This document shows, in pieces, positions 33,151-43,795 of a DNA stretch of 64,000 bases (its first letter is position 1; each line of letters begins with the position of its first letter). Under the pieces are notes generated by a model. It was not told the origin of the DNA, searched no databases, and was given only the letters and a program-made list of their open reading frames with translations. The translations under genes were made by a program, and so were the position numbers. The DNA is from Lepiota brunneoincarnata (taxonomy: Eukaryota; Basidiomycota; Agaricomycetes; Agaricales; Agaricaceae), in the NCBI GenBank assembly GCA_023014365.1, contig JAEBUN010000044.1:1-64000 (forward strand), written 5' to 3'.

Positions 33151-33963
33151 TTACAATTCAGTACCAAATAAAACTTCATGGAGCCTCTGGTCACTCAAGC
33201 AGTACTCTTCAAGAGCCATCTGATACTTGAAATACTCCTCAGATAGCTCAATCCATTCAGAGTCATTGTCCAGGACAGCATCTACAGACCTTTGTATTAG
33301 ATTTTTGGTAATATGTGACCTGAGATTTTGACTCACTAGCCTCTTGAGTTAGCTTACCCCCAAGTTCATAATTGTTCACCCTGTAACTTAGAACACCCTC
33401 CATTGCTCCTGCAATACCAAGTTCTGATTTGGTAATGGGGGTGAAAGCTTCTGCAGGAGCCAAAAGTGAGGGCTTCAGCTGGTACTGAGGGACCCGATTG
33501 AGAACAGCCTCAGCTGTTCAATCTTCTGACCTGAAGTCCATTGCAGATTCACACTTCCTTTTTGCTTGTACACATGAAATGCACCTTGTCACGCCACGCC
33601 CTGTAAACTTGTAAGCCACACAATCCATCCAGAGCACATATACCCACTGTCAGTTGGGTGGCACAGCTGCTTTAGTTTAAGACACCGAACACAAGGGTTA
33701 TCCCCCCCTATTTTCCTTCTCTGCTCCCATTCCTCCCTGCCTTGCTGCCCTGCCCTATCCACCACACCCACTGCATCCACCTTGTTATTATCCTCATCTT
33801 GTGACCTCCCCATGTTTTGCTTTGAAGGGCCAGGCAAGGTTACGGTGGGCAACTGCACCTGGTCTTGCTGCTCGAGTTTGGTCACCAAGTGCCAAACCTG
33901 ATCAGCTAACTCAGGGCACATCTCAAAAATGCTATCGAGCTTGAGATCAAGAGGGGAGGACAT
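33151..33963 (-). pseudogene. Cys-cluster gene (paired CxxCx6C), minus strand
   Basis: Reads from ATG 33963: an acidic N-terminus (SIFEMCPELADQVWHL), a Gln-rich linker, then NPCVRCLKLKQLC (about 33690-33652). After a frame change or ~43-base intron comes RCISCVQAKRKC (about 33595-33560). A C-terminal helical region follows (TPITKSELGIAGAMEGVL at ~33440) and, after another frame change near 33320, EYFKYQMALEEYCLSDQRLHEVLFG to 33151. The pair of CxxCx6C clusters interrupted by an intron-sized gap is the same plan as the antisense gene of elements A and B. A TGA at about 33518 also interrupts it. The function is unknown. Confidence 0.55.
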
Positions 33964-34144
33964 AGTGGATGTGGGCTTGTGAAGATTGAAGTTGGCAATT
34001 CTGTTCCTTATATAATTTCCTGCCTGTGGCACCCTGGGATTCAAGTGGATCAACCACCCCAAATATTATCAGTTAGGCTCAGACTCAAGTTCTCTTCCAC
34101 AAATCCATTTTATAACTACAGCAGACACAGTAGGGGTACAGTAA

Positions 34145-34672
34145 TGTCACAGTAGTGATGGCAGTAGGGTGTGGTATGTCACAGTAGTGATGGCAGTAGG
34201 GTACAGTATGTCACAGTAGTGATGGCAGTAGGGTACAGTATGTCACAGTAGTGATGGCAGTAGGGTACAGTATGTCACAGTAGTGATGGCAGTAGGGTAC
34301 AGTATGTCACAGTAGTGATGGCAGTAGGGTACAGTATGTCACAGTAGTGATGGCAGTAGGGTACAGTATGTCACAGTAGTGATGGCAGTAGGGTACAGTA
34401 TGTCACAGTAGTGATGGCAGTAGGGTACAGTATGTCACAGTAGTGATGGCAGTAGGGTACAGTATGTCACAGTAGTGATGGCAGTAGGGTACAGTATGTC
34501 ACAGTAGTGATGGCAGTAGGGTACAGTATGTCACAGTAGCGATGGCAGTAGGGTGCAGTATGTCACAGTAGCAATGGCGGTAGGGTGCAGTATGTCATAG
34601 TAGCGATGGCAGTAGGGTATGGTATGTCACAGCAGCAATGGCGGTGGGGTGCAGTAGTGTCACAGCATGCAT
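34145..34672. repeat. 32-bp minisatellite, ~16 copies
   Basis: A tandem 32-bp unit (GTATGTCACAGTAGTGATGG CAGTAGGGTACA), nearly perfect in the first twelve copies and diverging towards 34660 (GCGATGG, GCAATGGCGG). It has no spacers and no flanking coding sequence. The next ~460 bp (34673-35131) hold nothing recognisable except a short open frame at 34638-34928. Confidence 0.95.
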
Positions 34673-35131
34673 GTCAGTAGGGCGCAGTAATGCCACAGCA
34701 GGCACAGGTGCAGTAGTGTATGATATGCTACCATGCCAAGCATATTATGTATGGATCATCGATTTCCTGGGATATCATGGCTGCAAAGATGGATCAAATG
34801 GGAAAAGTGAGAGGGTTTCCAAAAGTAGAAGTATTAAATTTAGCCACCGGCAATGTTATCTAAATATAGTGAAGGAAGTGAAGCAAGAAGGCACATTTTG
34901 CAAAAGAGAGCCTAGATTTAAGCTATAAGCTCAAACTCAACCAGGACATAGCAACTGAATACATAGCAACAAGGCAGGATTCACAGAATAAGCTAAACTC
35001 AAGTTCAAAAAGTTTAGTTATGACTCTGAGGGCAGGATTACAATGCCACAACCCACTTCCTGCAGGGAGGAAAACATAATAAAAAGTGCAAAATCCTCAA
35101 TCTCAATCCCCAACATCACACCCTACACATC

Positions 35132-36569
35132 ATGTCATCCCCTCGCAAAATAAACTCCCACGCCACCTCAAAGAGCAAGCCGGCCAGCACCAGGATGGCC
35201 GGAGGACAAACTGGCACCCCTATCCCAGGTCCTTCGCACCCAACCTACCAGCCACCTCCCACTCCGGGCCCCTCACGCCAAACCTATCACTGACCTGCCA
35301 CCCCGGGCCCCTCCTACCCAACACTCCAACTGCCCACCATCACCACCACTGCCACTCATAGCCCATCAAAGTGCCTGGTACCTGAGCACAATGATGACGA
35401 TGATGATATGTAGCACTGGGGCTCAAATGGAGGAGCAGGTAATGGTGAGGCAGGAGAAACGATTGAAGAGGAGAGTGGATGAACATGCTGCAAGCATAAG
35501 GATGGAAGCATTGGAGAGGGAGAGAGAGCAGGGGCAGGCAGGGCCCACCATTGAACAAAGAAGGGCGGACAATCAGTCTGCATGGATGAAGTTGGAGGAG
35601 TTGGAGGGGTTGGTATGGGGGCAGGGGCAAACAGGGCCCTTCATTGAACAAAGGAGAGGAGATGAACCATCTGCAAGGATGAGGTTGGAGCAGTCAGGGT
35701 GGGAGCAGGGGTGGCAGCTGGGAGAACAATGGCCACATAAAATAGGGGAACATAACCCCTGTGTGTGATGCCTCACCAAGTGGTTGGCATATCAAGAGTC
35801 CTCAGGTGAGTAGTACTAATATTACACTTTTGATTGAACTATTTTGCTAATAAGCTGCTATAGCTCCCACTATTGCAAAGTGTGCCCCTTGTGTGAAGGC
35901 AAAGGCCAGGTGTGAAGCTGCTGGCTTGCCAATGGGGGGCACAGAGGCCCTGCCACAACTCTTTCGGCAGCCATTGATAGAGGCCACCCAGGTGGCAGAA
36001 CCAAGGCCAGGAACAGCGACCAGGATTTCTGGCACAATGCAAGACAATGTAAGTTTTGAGATGTGATGATTATCATAGCAGCTAACAAGAGATATGCATA
36101 GGTTTGAGATCACAGGTCATTTAATCCCTGTCGCATTGCATACTTCACAACCCTGGTGCAAACACCAATGCAGGCTATCCAGGAGAACAGCAAGAGGATA
36201 GTCAACCTGACTGAAGAACTAGTCAGGTTGCGTATGGCCCTGGAGATGCAGACCAGGAGCAACTACAGGCTTGCAAAGTCATTCGCACCAGGATGGGTAA
36301 AGAAGTGGCAGGAGGAGGACAGGAAGAGACAGATAGAAATGTTGGAGAAAGCAGAGGACAGAAGGATAGCCTCTGAAAAGCAGGCAAGAAGAGGGGTTGC
36401 GATGCTAGATCTGGGATTCACAGACAATGAGGATGTGGAGGAGGAGGAGGGTGACAAGGAGGAGGACAAGGAGAAAGAGGACAAGGAGGACAAGGAGGAG
36501 GACAAGGAGGAGGAGGAGGATGACAATGACGATGAGGATGACAATGACGATGGGAGGCCAGACAAGTAG
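35132..36569 (+). pseudogene. Cys-cluster gene (paired CxxC clusters), plus strand
   Basis: Exons are about 35132-35805, 35864-36048 and 36174-36569, with GTGAG, GTAAG and AG borders whose phases agree. Exon 1 starts MSSPRK, is Pro/Ser/Thr-rich, then has charged coiled coil (RQEKRLKRRVDEH, ~35452) and ends NPCV-stop-C LTKWLA, a TGA replacing Arg in CxxC. Exon 2 gives IAKCAPCVKAKARCE. Exon 3 is a coiled coil (NLTEELVRLRMALEMQ, WVKKWQEEDRKRQIEML) and a very acidic Asp/Glu/Lys tail to TAG 36567-36569. A TGA near 35292 and a frame change near 35400 break exon 1. It has the same architecture as the 33-kb gene on the other strand, with the minisatellite between them. Confidence 0.6.
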
Positions 36570-36599
36570 AATATGTACAAACTAATGTTAAATAATCAT

Positions 36600-37450
36600 A
36601 TTCTTGAGTCTTGTTCCATTTGAAATCCATGTGTGAAGTCATGCAGTGGTTTAAATGGCTGAACAACAGCTGAAATAGTCAAGAAAGATAAGTGGTGGCT
36701 CAGCTTAGTGAATGGCAGCTAGAACAGCCAAGAAATCCAAGCCATCCAGCTGCCTGACTGACTGAATGGCAGCTGAATAGTCACAAAAGATCAGCAGTGG
36801 CTCAACTGGGTGAATGGTAGCTGGAGCACTCAAGGGATTCAAGTCATTAGACTAGTAGGATATATCCATACATGTGTGAAGTCATCTAGCTACTTGACTG
36901 ACTGAGCAACAGCCGAATAGTCAAAAAAGGTCAGCAGCAGCTCAACCGGGTGAATGGCAGCTGGAGCACTCAAGTCTTGACTATTCATCTTCAGTCAAGC
37001 AGCCGGATGACTTCACATGCATGTATAGATTATCTATATTCTACTAGTCCAATGACTTGAATCTCTTGAGTGTTCCAGCCACCATTCACCCAGTTGAGCT
37101 GCCACAGACCTTTCTTGACTATTCTAGCTAGATGACTTCAGACATGCAGGTATAGATATATTCTACTAGTCCAATGACTTGAATCTTTTGAGTGTTCCAG
37201 CTGCCGTTCACCCAGTTGAGCCACCACTGACCTTTCTTGACTATTTAGCTGTCATTCAGTCAGTCAAGTAGCTAGATGACTTCACACACGTATGGATATA
37301 TCCTACTAGTCTAATGACTTGAATCTCTTGAGTGCTCCAGCTGCTGTTCACCTGGTTGAGCCGCTGCTGACCTTTCTTGACTATTCAGCTGCTGTCAAGT
37401 CAGTCAAGTAGCTGGACAATTTCACACATGCATGTATAGATATATTCTAA
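36600..37450. repeat. Inverted array of 144-bp units
   Basis: About two and a half reverse-orientation units (36600-36970) meet head to head with about three and a half forward units (36970-37450). They carry the same diagnostic words as the DIRS/Ngaro flanks (TATAGATATATTCT; GTTCACC(C/T)(G/A)GTTGAGC). Unit spacing in the forward half is ~140 bp. There is no coding sequence. This looks like the terminus or relic of another copy of that element. Confidence 0.8.
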
Positions 37451-37453
37451 GTC

Positions 37454-38846
37454 TTAATCATCTACAAGCATTCCATCTACCTCCTCCAACTCCATTTTCT
37501 CAACAAAGTCTGACTGCTTTGACCAGCCAGGAATTTCCACCCCTAACTTCTTGTTTATCACCTCTTTCATGTAGAAGGCATATACCACCCTGTCCCCATG
37601 TTCCCAATGCCCAACCCCATGTTTTAGCAAACGTCTGCATAGGAAAACACCAGTACCAGAGGGGTACAAAAGCATTATCTTTAACTCCAGTAGTGACAAA
37701 TGAGTGTCATCACCATGGGTCCCAAGGCTTACTAGGAGGTCATAACATGTCCAGTGTGCTCCCCTATCCTTATGGCTTTCAGTGATTCTGTTAAGGATTA
37801 CTGTTATCCCTGAGAAGCAGGAATGCCACTCATCGGCATACTCCTTTGTTTCAGGTAATGCGTGCAGTTTTGACAAGGATGCTTGACCTGATTCGTAGAG
37901 AGTGGGGTGTGTGAGCACAAGTGCCTTGTTGAGAAGCTCAGTTGAAGGCTGAATCATCTTGAGCCACTCCTTGCTACTGGTGTTTTTTTTTAATGTACTA
38001 GAGGTTACCAGTCTTGCCTTGGAACTATTCTGGTAATAAGCATAGAGCATGAGTTGGGTGTGTAGTATCAGTAATGAGAGGATACACACTGCATGTCCAG
38101 CAGGAATCCAACCCGGTGAGAAGTTCAGGACACCTCTAGTCATCTTCTAACCTGTGGACTTGGAGAAATGATGCAGGGTCATTTCTCCAAGTCTGAGCCT
38201 GGCCCGAACACCGCTCGAGTTGAGGTTGAATAAATTCTGTTGCCCTGAGGAGATTATCCTGTTTCAATACTATAAGCTACACTTCATAATAGTTGTACAA
38301 TGAATGTTATACCTGATGATTCTGGGGCAAGAGGTTGGGTAAATACCATACCAATATATTTCCTTGGTTATTGATGATAGTTGTGGGCTTGGTGAAATGC
38401 TTGGGACCGGGTTTGGATTTTGACATGATCTTTTTTGATGGCTCCAGGTTTGTTACATTGCAGTCAATAACATCTGGGCAATGACTTGAATAAAAATAAA
38501 GAAGCAAAGGTGCAGGAGACCAACTCATGAGGACAGAGACTAGCAGCAGTGAGAATTCGCATGATATGCCTTTCCTCTGCTTCATTCTCTTTCTTCAAGA
38601 CTTGTCTGTTCTCACTTATGATTTCTCCAAGGATTGGGCTTTTTAATATCTGTTAGTTGACTTAAATTTGACCCAGGAGGCTCAGACTAACGTGTTGTGA
38701 GTTAACATGAGCTTTTTCCGTGCATGGAATTTTGCTCTCATGTATGCTACTAGTCCCTTGTTTTTATGGTACTGTTTTTTCTTATCCCTCCCCTGTTCCT
38801 GGATTTTCTTTGCCAACTTGCTGTTAGAAGGTTGGATAGGAGCCAT
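37454..38846 (-). pseudogene. Tet-like 2OG-Fe(II) dioxygenase (TET/JBP family)
   Basis: The catalytic exon is open for 229 codons (38143-37454). It shows the HxD iron ligand as HKD (H124, D126), the distal His in LLKHGVGHW (H175) and the 2OG-binding Arg in DRVVYAFYM (R185), the double-stranded beta-helix pattern of the fungal Tet-like family. Such enzymes oxidise 5-methylcytosine or related bases in nuclear DNA. Upstream exons fit: a basic N-terminus from ATG 38846 (SKLAKKIQEQGRDKKKQYHKNKGLVAYM broken into repeats of Lys/Gln) and NNQGNILVWYLPNLLP (about 38365-38315). A one-base frameshift near 38145 separates an exon ending FLQVHRLEDD from the catalytic frame, so this copy is probably inactive unless the frame is a reading error. 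All four catalytic residues are kept. Confidence 0.68.
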
Positions 38847-38887
38847 AAAGTACACATTTATGACTGTGAGCTGATCCCAAATGGATC

Positions 38888-39560
38888 CCAACAAACAAAC
38901 AAACAAACAAACCTATAAAGTAAGTACCTGCTCATGAAATGATTTTCCCAGCCCCTTGAACTCCACATCACCAACGTCCTGTGTCATGGAAGCTGAAACT
39001 GCTGTGCGTGCCAGTGGTGGAGGTGACCATGTGTGACATGGTGTCAGGTGAGATCAAGATGGCTCCCTCCCCACTTTTGTGGGTGAGGTATTCTGTGCTC
39101 CTCAAACATTGCCATCCTGTCCAGCAATGTAGGGTGTGCATTTGAGCAGAAGCCCCCACCTCTCTACACATTGAAGAGTGCTGTAGAGTGTCTCCTCTCT
39201 GGAGGAGAGTCCGTGGTGGGCGTGCACTGCGTAACAAGCCACTTGTGGCTTGGTATACTTTATTCTTCTTCCCCCTTGGCCTCTATCATCCCCAGTGGCT
39301 ACCTCCCTAGTCTACACCCCCAGTCCCTCACCCCTCTGCTGACTTATCCTACCTCTGAAAACACATCCATATGGCTGCCGCCGCCATCCGGCTGCTCCCC
39401 CTGCCTTACCCCACCTGCAGCTAAGTCTACACCCCCTGTTCCTTACCCCTCTACTGACTTATCCTACCTCCGAAAACACATAGAGATGGCCACTGCTGCC
39501 ACCATCTGGCCGTTCCCCCTGCCTTACCCTGCCTGCAGTACACACATCATAGGTATAATG
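38888..39560. repeat. AAAC simple repeat and a 118-bp tandem pair
   Basis: An (AAAC)n run at 38890-38911. A two-copy tandem repeat of ~118 bp at about 39312-39428 and 39429-39540 (ACTTATCCTACCTC(T/C)GAAAACACAT core). The stretch 38968-39300 has a 89-codon minus-strand open frame with no recognisable motif. Nothing else is seen to 39870. Confidence 0.6.
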
Positions 39561-39870
39561 TTGTATTAGTATTTACTGTTCTTCATTTAGTCCTATCTGT
39601 GGTCTAGTCAGGAGGATCCCCTGAATAAACCACAGATAAGACATTTGTAGTATACCTGTTTTTGAGACTGCTAGATAGATAGTTAGAAAACTTGTGACTT
39701 GTAAAAGAAAGATAACTATGTTTTTGTGTTGATTAATTTTGCGATGGACAGGCACCTATTTAGATGCCAGTAAGACAAACTTCAACTTTTTTAAGTTCCC
39801 TAGTGTGTCACCCAACCTCATCTTCCAAGTTCTACCCCCAACCTCCCTCAACACACTTTCTATTACCACC

Positions 39871-40092
39871 ATGCCCAAGACCAGCCGCAAGACCACAGCC
39901 TCCTCTGCCAACACTGCTGCCACCAGGATCACCAGGGCCACCCAGGCTGCTGCTGCTGGCCGCCGCTCCGGTCAAGCAGCCTCTAGTTCCTTATCTGTGA
40001 TCATTTCAGCTGCCACAGATGCTAATAATAATGCTACTGCTGCCAGCTGCCACTCCTCCAGATCACACACATGGGGAGCAAATCTTGCCTGA
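39871..40092 (+). CDS. Small Ala/Thr-rich basic protein, unknown
   Basis: ATG in ACCATGC context; 73 codons. It is basic and Ala/Thr/Ser-rich (MPKTSRKTTA, RITRATQAAAAGRRSGQA), then SLSVIISAATDANNNA. That second part resembles SLSAIISAATTRNNDA on the minus strand at 41160-41115, so a gene segment seems duplicated in inverted orientation. It overlaps the end of the C2H2 gene on the opposite strand, so only one of the two is likely real over 39972-40092. Confidence 0.4.
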   Translation: MPKTSRKTTASSANTAATRITRATQAAAAGRRSGQAASSSLSVIISAATDANNNATAASCHSSRSHTWGANLA

Positions 40093-40658
40093 GTAAGGGC
40101 CTGTGGGCTGGGAAAGTCGCACAAGCAGACAAAGCACCAGTTGTGAGCTGAACTAGAAGCGAGATGTTGATTGAGAGCAGCAGTATCAACGAAATTTTGT
40201 TTACAGCCATGGCAGAAGGCCTGGTTGTCATCATCCCACCTGTCTGTGTCACCTCCCTCATCTAAGCCGGAGACACCACCCTTCTCAGAGGAGATGGCTT
40301 GATGAGCTGAAGAGGAGGAGATATGCTAGACCGGTGGGCCAAACAATTGCTACTCAGCAAAAGAAGAGCAGGTCGACTGGACAGTACCTGTTGGCAAGCG
40401 CTATGACTACCGAACGTCCTGTTACACATAGCACAATGCTTGTGAGTAAAGGCATCCTCAAGATGCTATCATGTACCAATGATAAGAGTGATTTAAGGAA
40501 GGTGGACAATAGCTCACATTATTCAAGGAATTAGCATTGACAAAGACTCTCTCGCATTCTTGGCATTCTGGAACATCATGACCCTTGGCTCTGCAGTGTG
40601 ACTGTATGCCCACAGCAGTGGTAAAGGTGCGGTCGCAATCAGGACATTTGTAGGACAT
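39972..40658 (-). CDS. C2H2 zinc-finger protein, three exons
   Basis: Exon 1 starts MSYKCPDCDRTF (ATG 40658) with a first finger CxxC-x12-H-x5-H, then CQECERVFVNANSLNN. A GTGAGC...AG intron from about 40514 joins to HCAMCNRTFGSHSACQQ (about 40437-40387). A second intron (GTACTG) leads to exon 3 with FCHGCKQNF...LNQHL..SAH and WCFVCLCDFPSPQAL, ending at TGA 39972. The fingers continue smoothly across both introns, which supports the model. It is likely a nucleic-acid-binding protein of unknown role. The second exon is only ~51 bases. No stop interrupts it, making it one of the few intact-looking genes here. Confidence 0.6.
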
Positions 40659-41007
40659 GACAGGTCAAAGGAGAAAGGGGTTCCTTCCCAACCCAGTCGT
40701 TGCGCGACGGCCCTATGGGCCGGGACGTATGCACATACACATGAATGTGTCAAATGGGAAGGATGCACATGTACATTCTTTGGCTGCCCTACAAAACTGC
40801 GGCTTTGGAGGTCAAATACCTTAGTAAGCCCTGGATAGAAAGGGGTTAGAAAACTCACTTGGTATGGGCAAATTTTGTTATTACCTGATGTCCAGCAATG
40901 TGGGCAAGTACATAAAGTCTCCCAGTGATGAGACATCATCAGGAGCACCAGTAAGATAGTGATTGCAAATACTTTGGTGGCATCTGCAAATATAGAGGTA
41001 GCCACCC

Positions 41008-41247
41008 TCAGTGCACCGGCTGCAGAACTAATGAACAGTTAGTGAGATTGAGTGAGAATGATAGGATATAAGGACTTACTCCATTCCCTAGCTGCTTGTT
41101 GAGATATGACAGCTCCATGGTGTCACTTGACAGGTCCATGGCATCATTGTTCCTAGTTGTGGCTGCTGAAATAATTGCTGATAGCGAAGTTGAGTCTGCT
41201 TGACCACTGAGTGCAATGGTCTGGAGGCTACTATTGTCTAATAACAC
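41008..41247 (-). CDS. Small unknown protein fragment
   Basis: A 79-codon frame with STSLSAIISAAT and DTMELSYLNKQLGN. Its first half matches the 39.9-kb plus-strand frame. It may be an exon of a longer gene whose other exons I cannot place. The function is unknown. Confidence 0.35.
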   Translation of the reverse strand: MLLDNSSLQTIALSGQADSTSLSAIISAATTRNNDAMDLSSDTMELSYLNKQLGNGVSPYILSFSLNLTNCSLVLQPVH

Positions 41248-41286
41248 TGGCTACAGCCCTTTTCAAAGCTAGAAAGACCTTTCTAC

Positions 41287-42505
41287 ATGCCATCAGCTAT
41301 GGCTACCCAGTCTCAACTCCTGGTCATAACCCAGGATAACTTATGTATCCTGGTTTTCTGGCTATCTGGCTCTGATCCGGTGGCTTGTATATCTTGGCTC
41401 ATTCATGGGCATATCAAGACCTATTTTCCTGGAGCTCCATTTGGTGGTAAACTTGGCCTCATTGAAATCATATTTGATTTTAGTACCACAGCTACTATTG
41501 AGGCATTCCAAGCCCAGATGGCTGAGCTACCCCAAAGGCTGTCTGAGTATCACCACTTCATAACCCTTGTTTCTACACATGCAACTCCTACTGGTGGCTT
41601 CTGGGTTCAAGCCACCCCTAAACCTGCTACTGCTGAACCTGCCGAAGTGAGTACAGTAATCATATAGCCTACCATTTGATCTAAACAACTACTACAGTTT
41701 TTACATGCTATCTTCCCAGCCCTGGTACTTGAACAATTGACATGGGCGACTGTTCCTTGTTGTTCATTATCTCATGTGGTGGTCCTTTCATAAACAATGA
41801 ACCTAGGGCCCAAATATACAATTTTGTAAAAAAGTAAGTCCAATAGTCACATAAATAATGATTCAACTCTGACTGCCAACCAAAGTCACTTCTGGCTCAC
41901 CATGGCATTTGTCAATAATGCCTTTCATCCTACAACATGCCATACATTCCTAATGAACTTTGTTCAGACAGTATTTGTGAACCAAAATCCCACTATGGTT
42001 TACAACATCTTTTTGGCTGACCCTGATCTTGGCACTGGTACTGACTTTATCATGGTCATCCAGAAGACCAAAGACCTGGAGAAAGAGACTGGAATATGCA
42101 TGATAAAATGGTCTCATGACTTATACAGGCCACTTGGAAACCCCCATAGCCAGTCTTGTGAGAATTGCTGTGTATTGGATGAGTGGCAAATTATAGAGAG
42201 GAAGGGAAAATCACCCAATGAAGGGAAGGGTATCCACCCTGGTAAGTCATCATGTTCTATATGCTCTCTACTCCCAACTGAACTTTGTAGAATTACGCCC
42301 AGTTACTTTGGTTTGCAAGAACTCTAAATGTGGAGCCAAAAAACATTTTGAGGCTCCACCACATGCATTTCTTGTAACAAGGGACTATGCCCAACAGAGT
42401 ACTGCACTGGGAAAGAAGCTAGGGGTCTGGATTGGGCACTATATTGATAGTGATGGTTTACCTTTAGAGTGTACTTTATGCTTTTCTTTTAGTGAAAATA
42501 GGTAG
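41287..42505 (+). pseudogene. Unknown two-part gene with Cys pairs
   Basis: First piece 41287-41667 (126 codons): hydrophobic/aromatic, FWLSGSDPVACISWLIHGHIKTYFPG broken here to FWLSG and HIKTYFPG, ending in a Pro/Ala/Thr tail before a GTGAGT that could be a splice donor (about 41646). Second piece 41902-42327 (FLADPDLGTG, CENCCVLDEW), which changes frame near 42240 to CKNSKCGAKKHFEAPPHAF and LECTLCFSF, ending at 42505. The CxxxxC and CxxC pairs could bind zinc. I recognise no family. The frame change means it is broken or spliced. Confidence 0.4.
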
Positions 42506-42582
42506 AAAGCAACCAATTACAATAAAACTGCTCAACACCTGGACTTGACATGATGTGAGCCAATAAGAAGATGTATACTGAA

Positions 42583-42903
42583 TGAATTCCAATACCTCTA
42601 CAATGTCAAGATGACTACTGCAATTGGTGTGGAACAAGTCTAGGGGGAATGGTACCAGAAATTGTGAACTATTTCATACTAGGCTGCCCAGCATACGAAG
42701 ATGAAAGGGACAACATAGCAAGAAAGATAGGAAGGGCAAACATACATGAGCTGGCAAGAATCTTCAAGATGGGGGATGGCATAAGGGAGCTGCTCAACTA
42801 CATTCATGCAATGAAGGGGCTCAAGGACTCATTCAATTCACTAAAAACATCAACCTACAGAAGGAAGCACTTGAACACAAAAGGGCAACATGAACCCTCC
42901 TAA
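42583..42903 (+). mobile_element. LINE-type RT C-terminal tail, 5'-truncated
   Basis: Reads YCNWCGTSLGG...NYFILGCPAYEDERDNIARKIG at about 42611-42740, the zinc-knuckle-like C-terminus that follows the RT of non-LTR retrotransposons (usual form CxxCG...HFLLxCPxYxxER, the His here being Tyr). It ends at TAA 42901-42903. No RT core lies upstream, so it is a 5'-truncated insertion. The 3' end and any poly-A are not clear. Confidence 0.55.
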
Positions 42904-43790
42904 GGCTTCTCTAATCACTCACCTAAGGTCAAGGCAATGACTGCCCCTTGGCAGTAAGAACGGGAACACAGAGAGAGGCAACCAATCCCCCCTGCTAGGC
43001 TGAATGCCAGCAACAAAAGGAGAAGACAGACAGGAATGTACAGTGAAGTAGGGAGGGTGAAGATACCCCAAACAGCATTTCCTTGCCGGACTGCAAGGAG
43101 GAGCAAGTGCTCAGGGTATGCCTTCAGTAGGGCTGGGGTATTTCACTGAGTCAATCAAGGAGCACAGGGGCCCTAAGGACTCCTTTGTACATCGTAGATA
43201 ACACAAAGTCCAACATGAGGTATATTCTTGAGGACTCTGGATCCTAAGGCTAAGTTGTATCTGGGAGCCAGGGAACATGAAACAAGGGGAAGCATCAAGT
43301 TTTCACTGCTACATTAGCAGAAATATAGGAAAGAGAAAGGAGAGGATATAAGAGATAGTGTGGGAGGCATCATTCAGCCTCTCTACAACCCAATGAAAAT
43401 GTGTTGGGGGCCAGATTCTGTGTGCAGGCAAGTTTCTCAGTGAAACAAAACTTGGAAGTGTAGGATTTATAAAATATGTGCCGCATAGCTACTTGAATAC
43501 ACCGTCTTTTGTCCAAATCCAAAGTTAGCCTTACAATATCCCATTATAAATGCTTACTGCCTTCCTTGGGTCCTTCTCCTTGCTTGGCTAGTAGCTTGAG
43601 GGACTTGAATAGTCTCAACATTCATATCCTGTATGTGTTGTCATTTTGAGCAGCATAGCTGGGGTATCTCTTCTTGATCAGAGCATTTTCGTTTCCCAAC
43701 ACCACCACTACTCTTGTGGTCCCTGGGAGTTACAATTACTACCTTTGGGATTGGCCTTGGCTTGGGACGAGGGGGTGGAGGAGGTAATAC
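42904..43790. other. No recognisable gene
   Basis: Short frames only, probably the untranslated tail of the LINE fragment plus intergenic sequence. It contains the GATTCTGTGTGCAGGCAAGTTTC stretch (about 43411-43433) also found in variant form near 13345. Confidence 0.45.
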
Positions 43791-43795
43791 CACCT

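Noticed and set aside
34145..34672. Regular 32-bp repeats resembling a CRISPR array
   Set aside because: The units are directly contiguous with no unique spacers, the sequence is eukaryotic and no cas-like gene is near. It is a minisatellite.
36263..36580. Serine-rich minus-strand frame
   Set aside because: It is the complement of the Asp/Glu/Lys tail of the 35-36.6 kb gene, which has matching exon phases.
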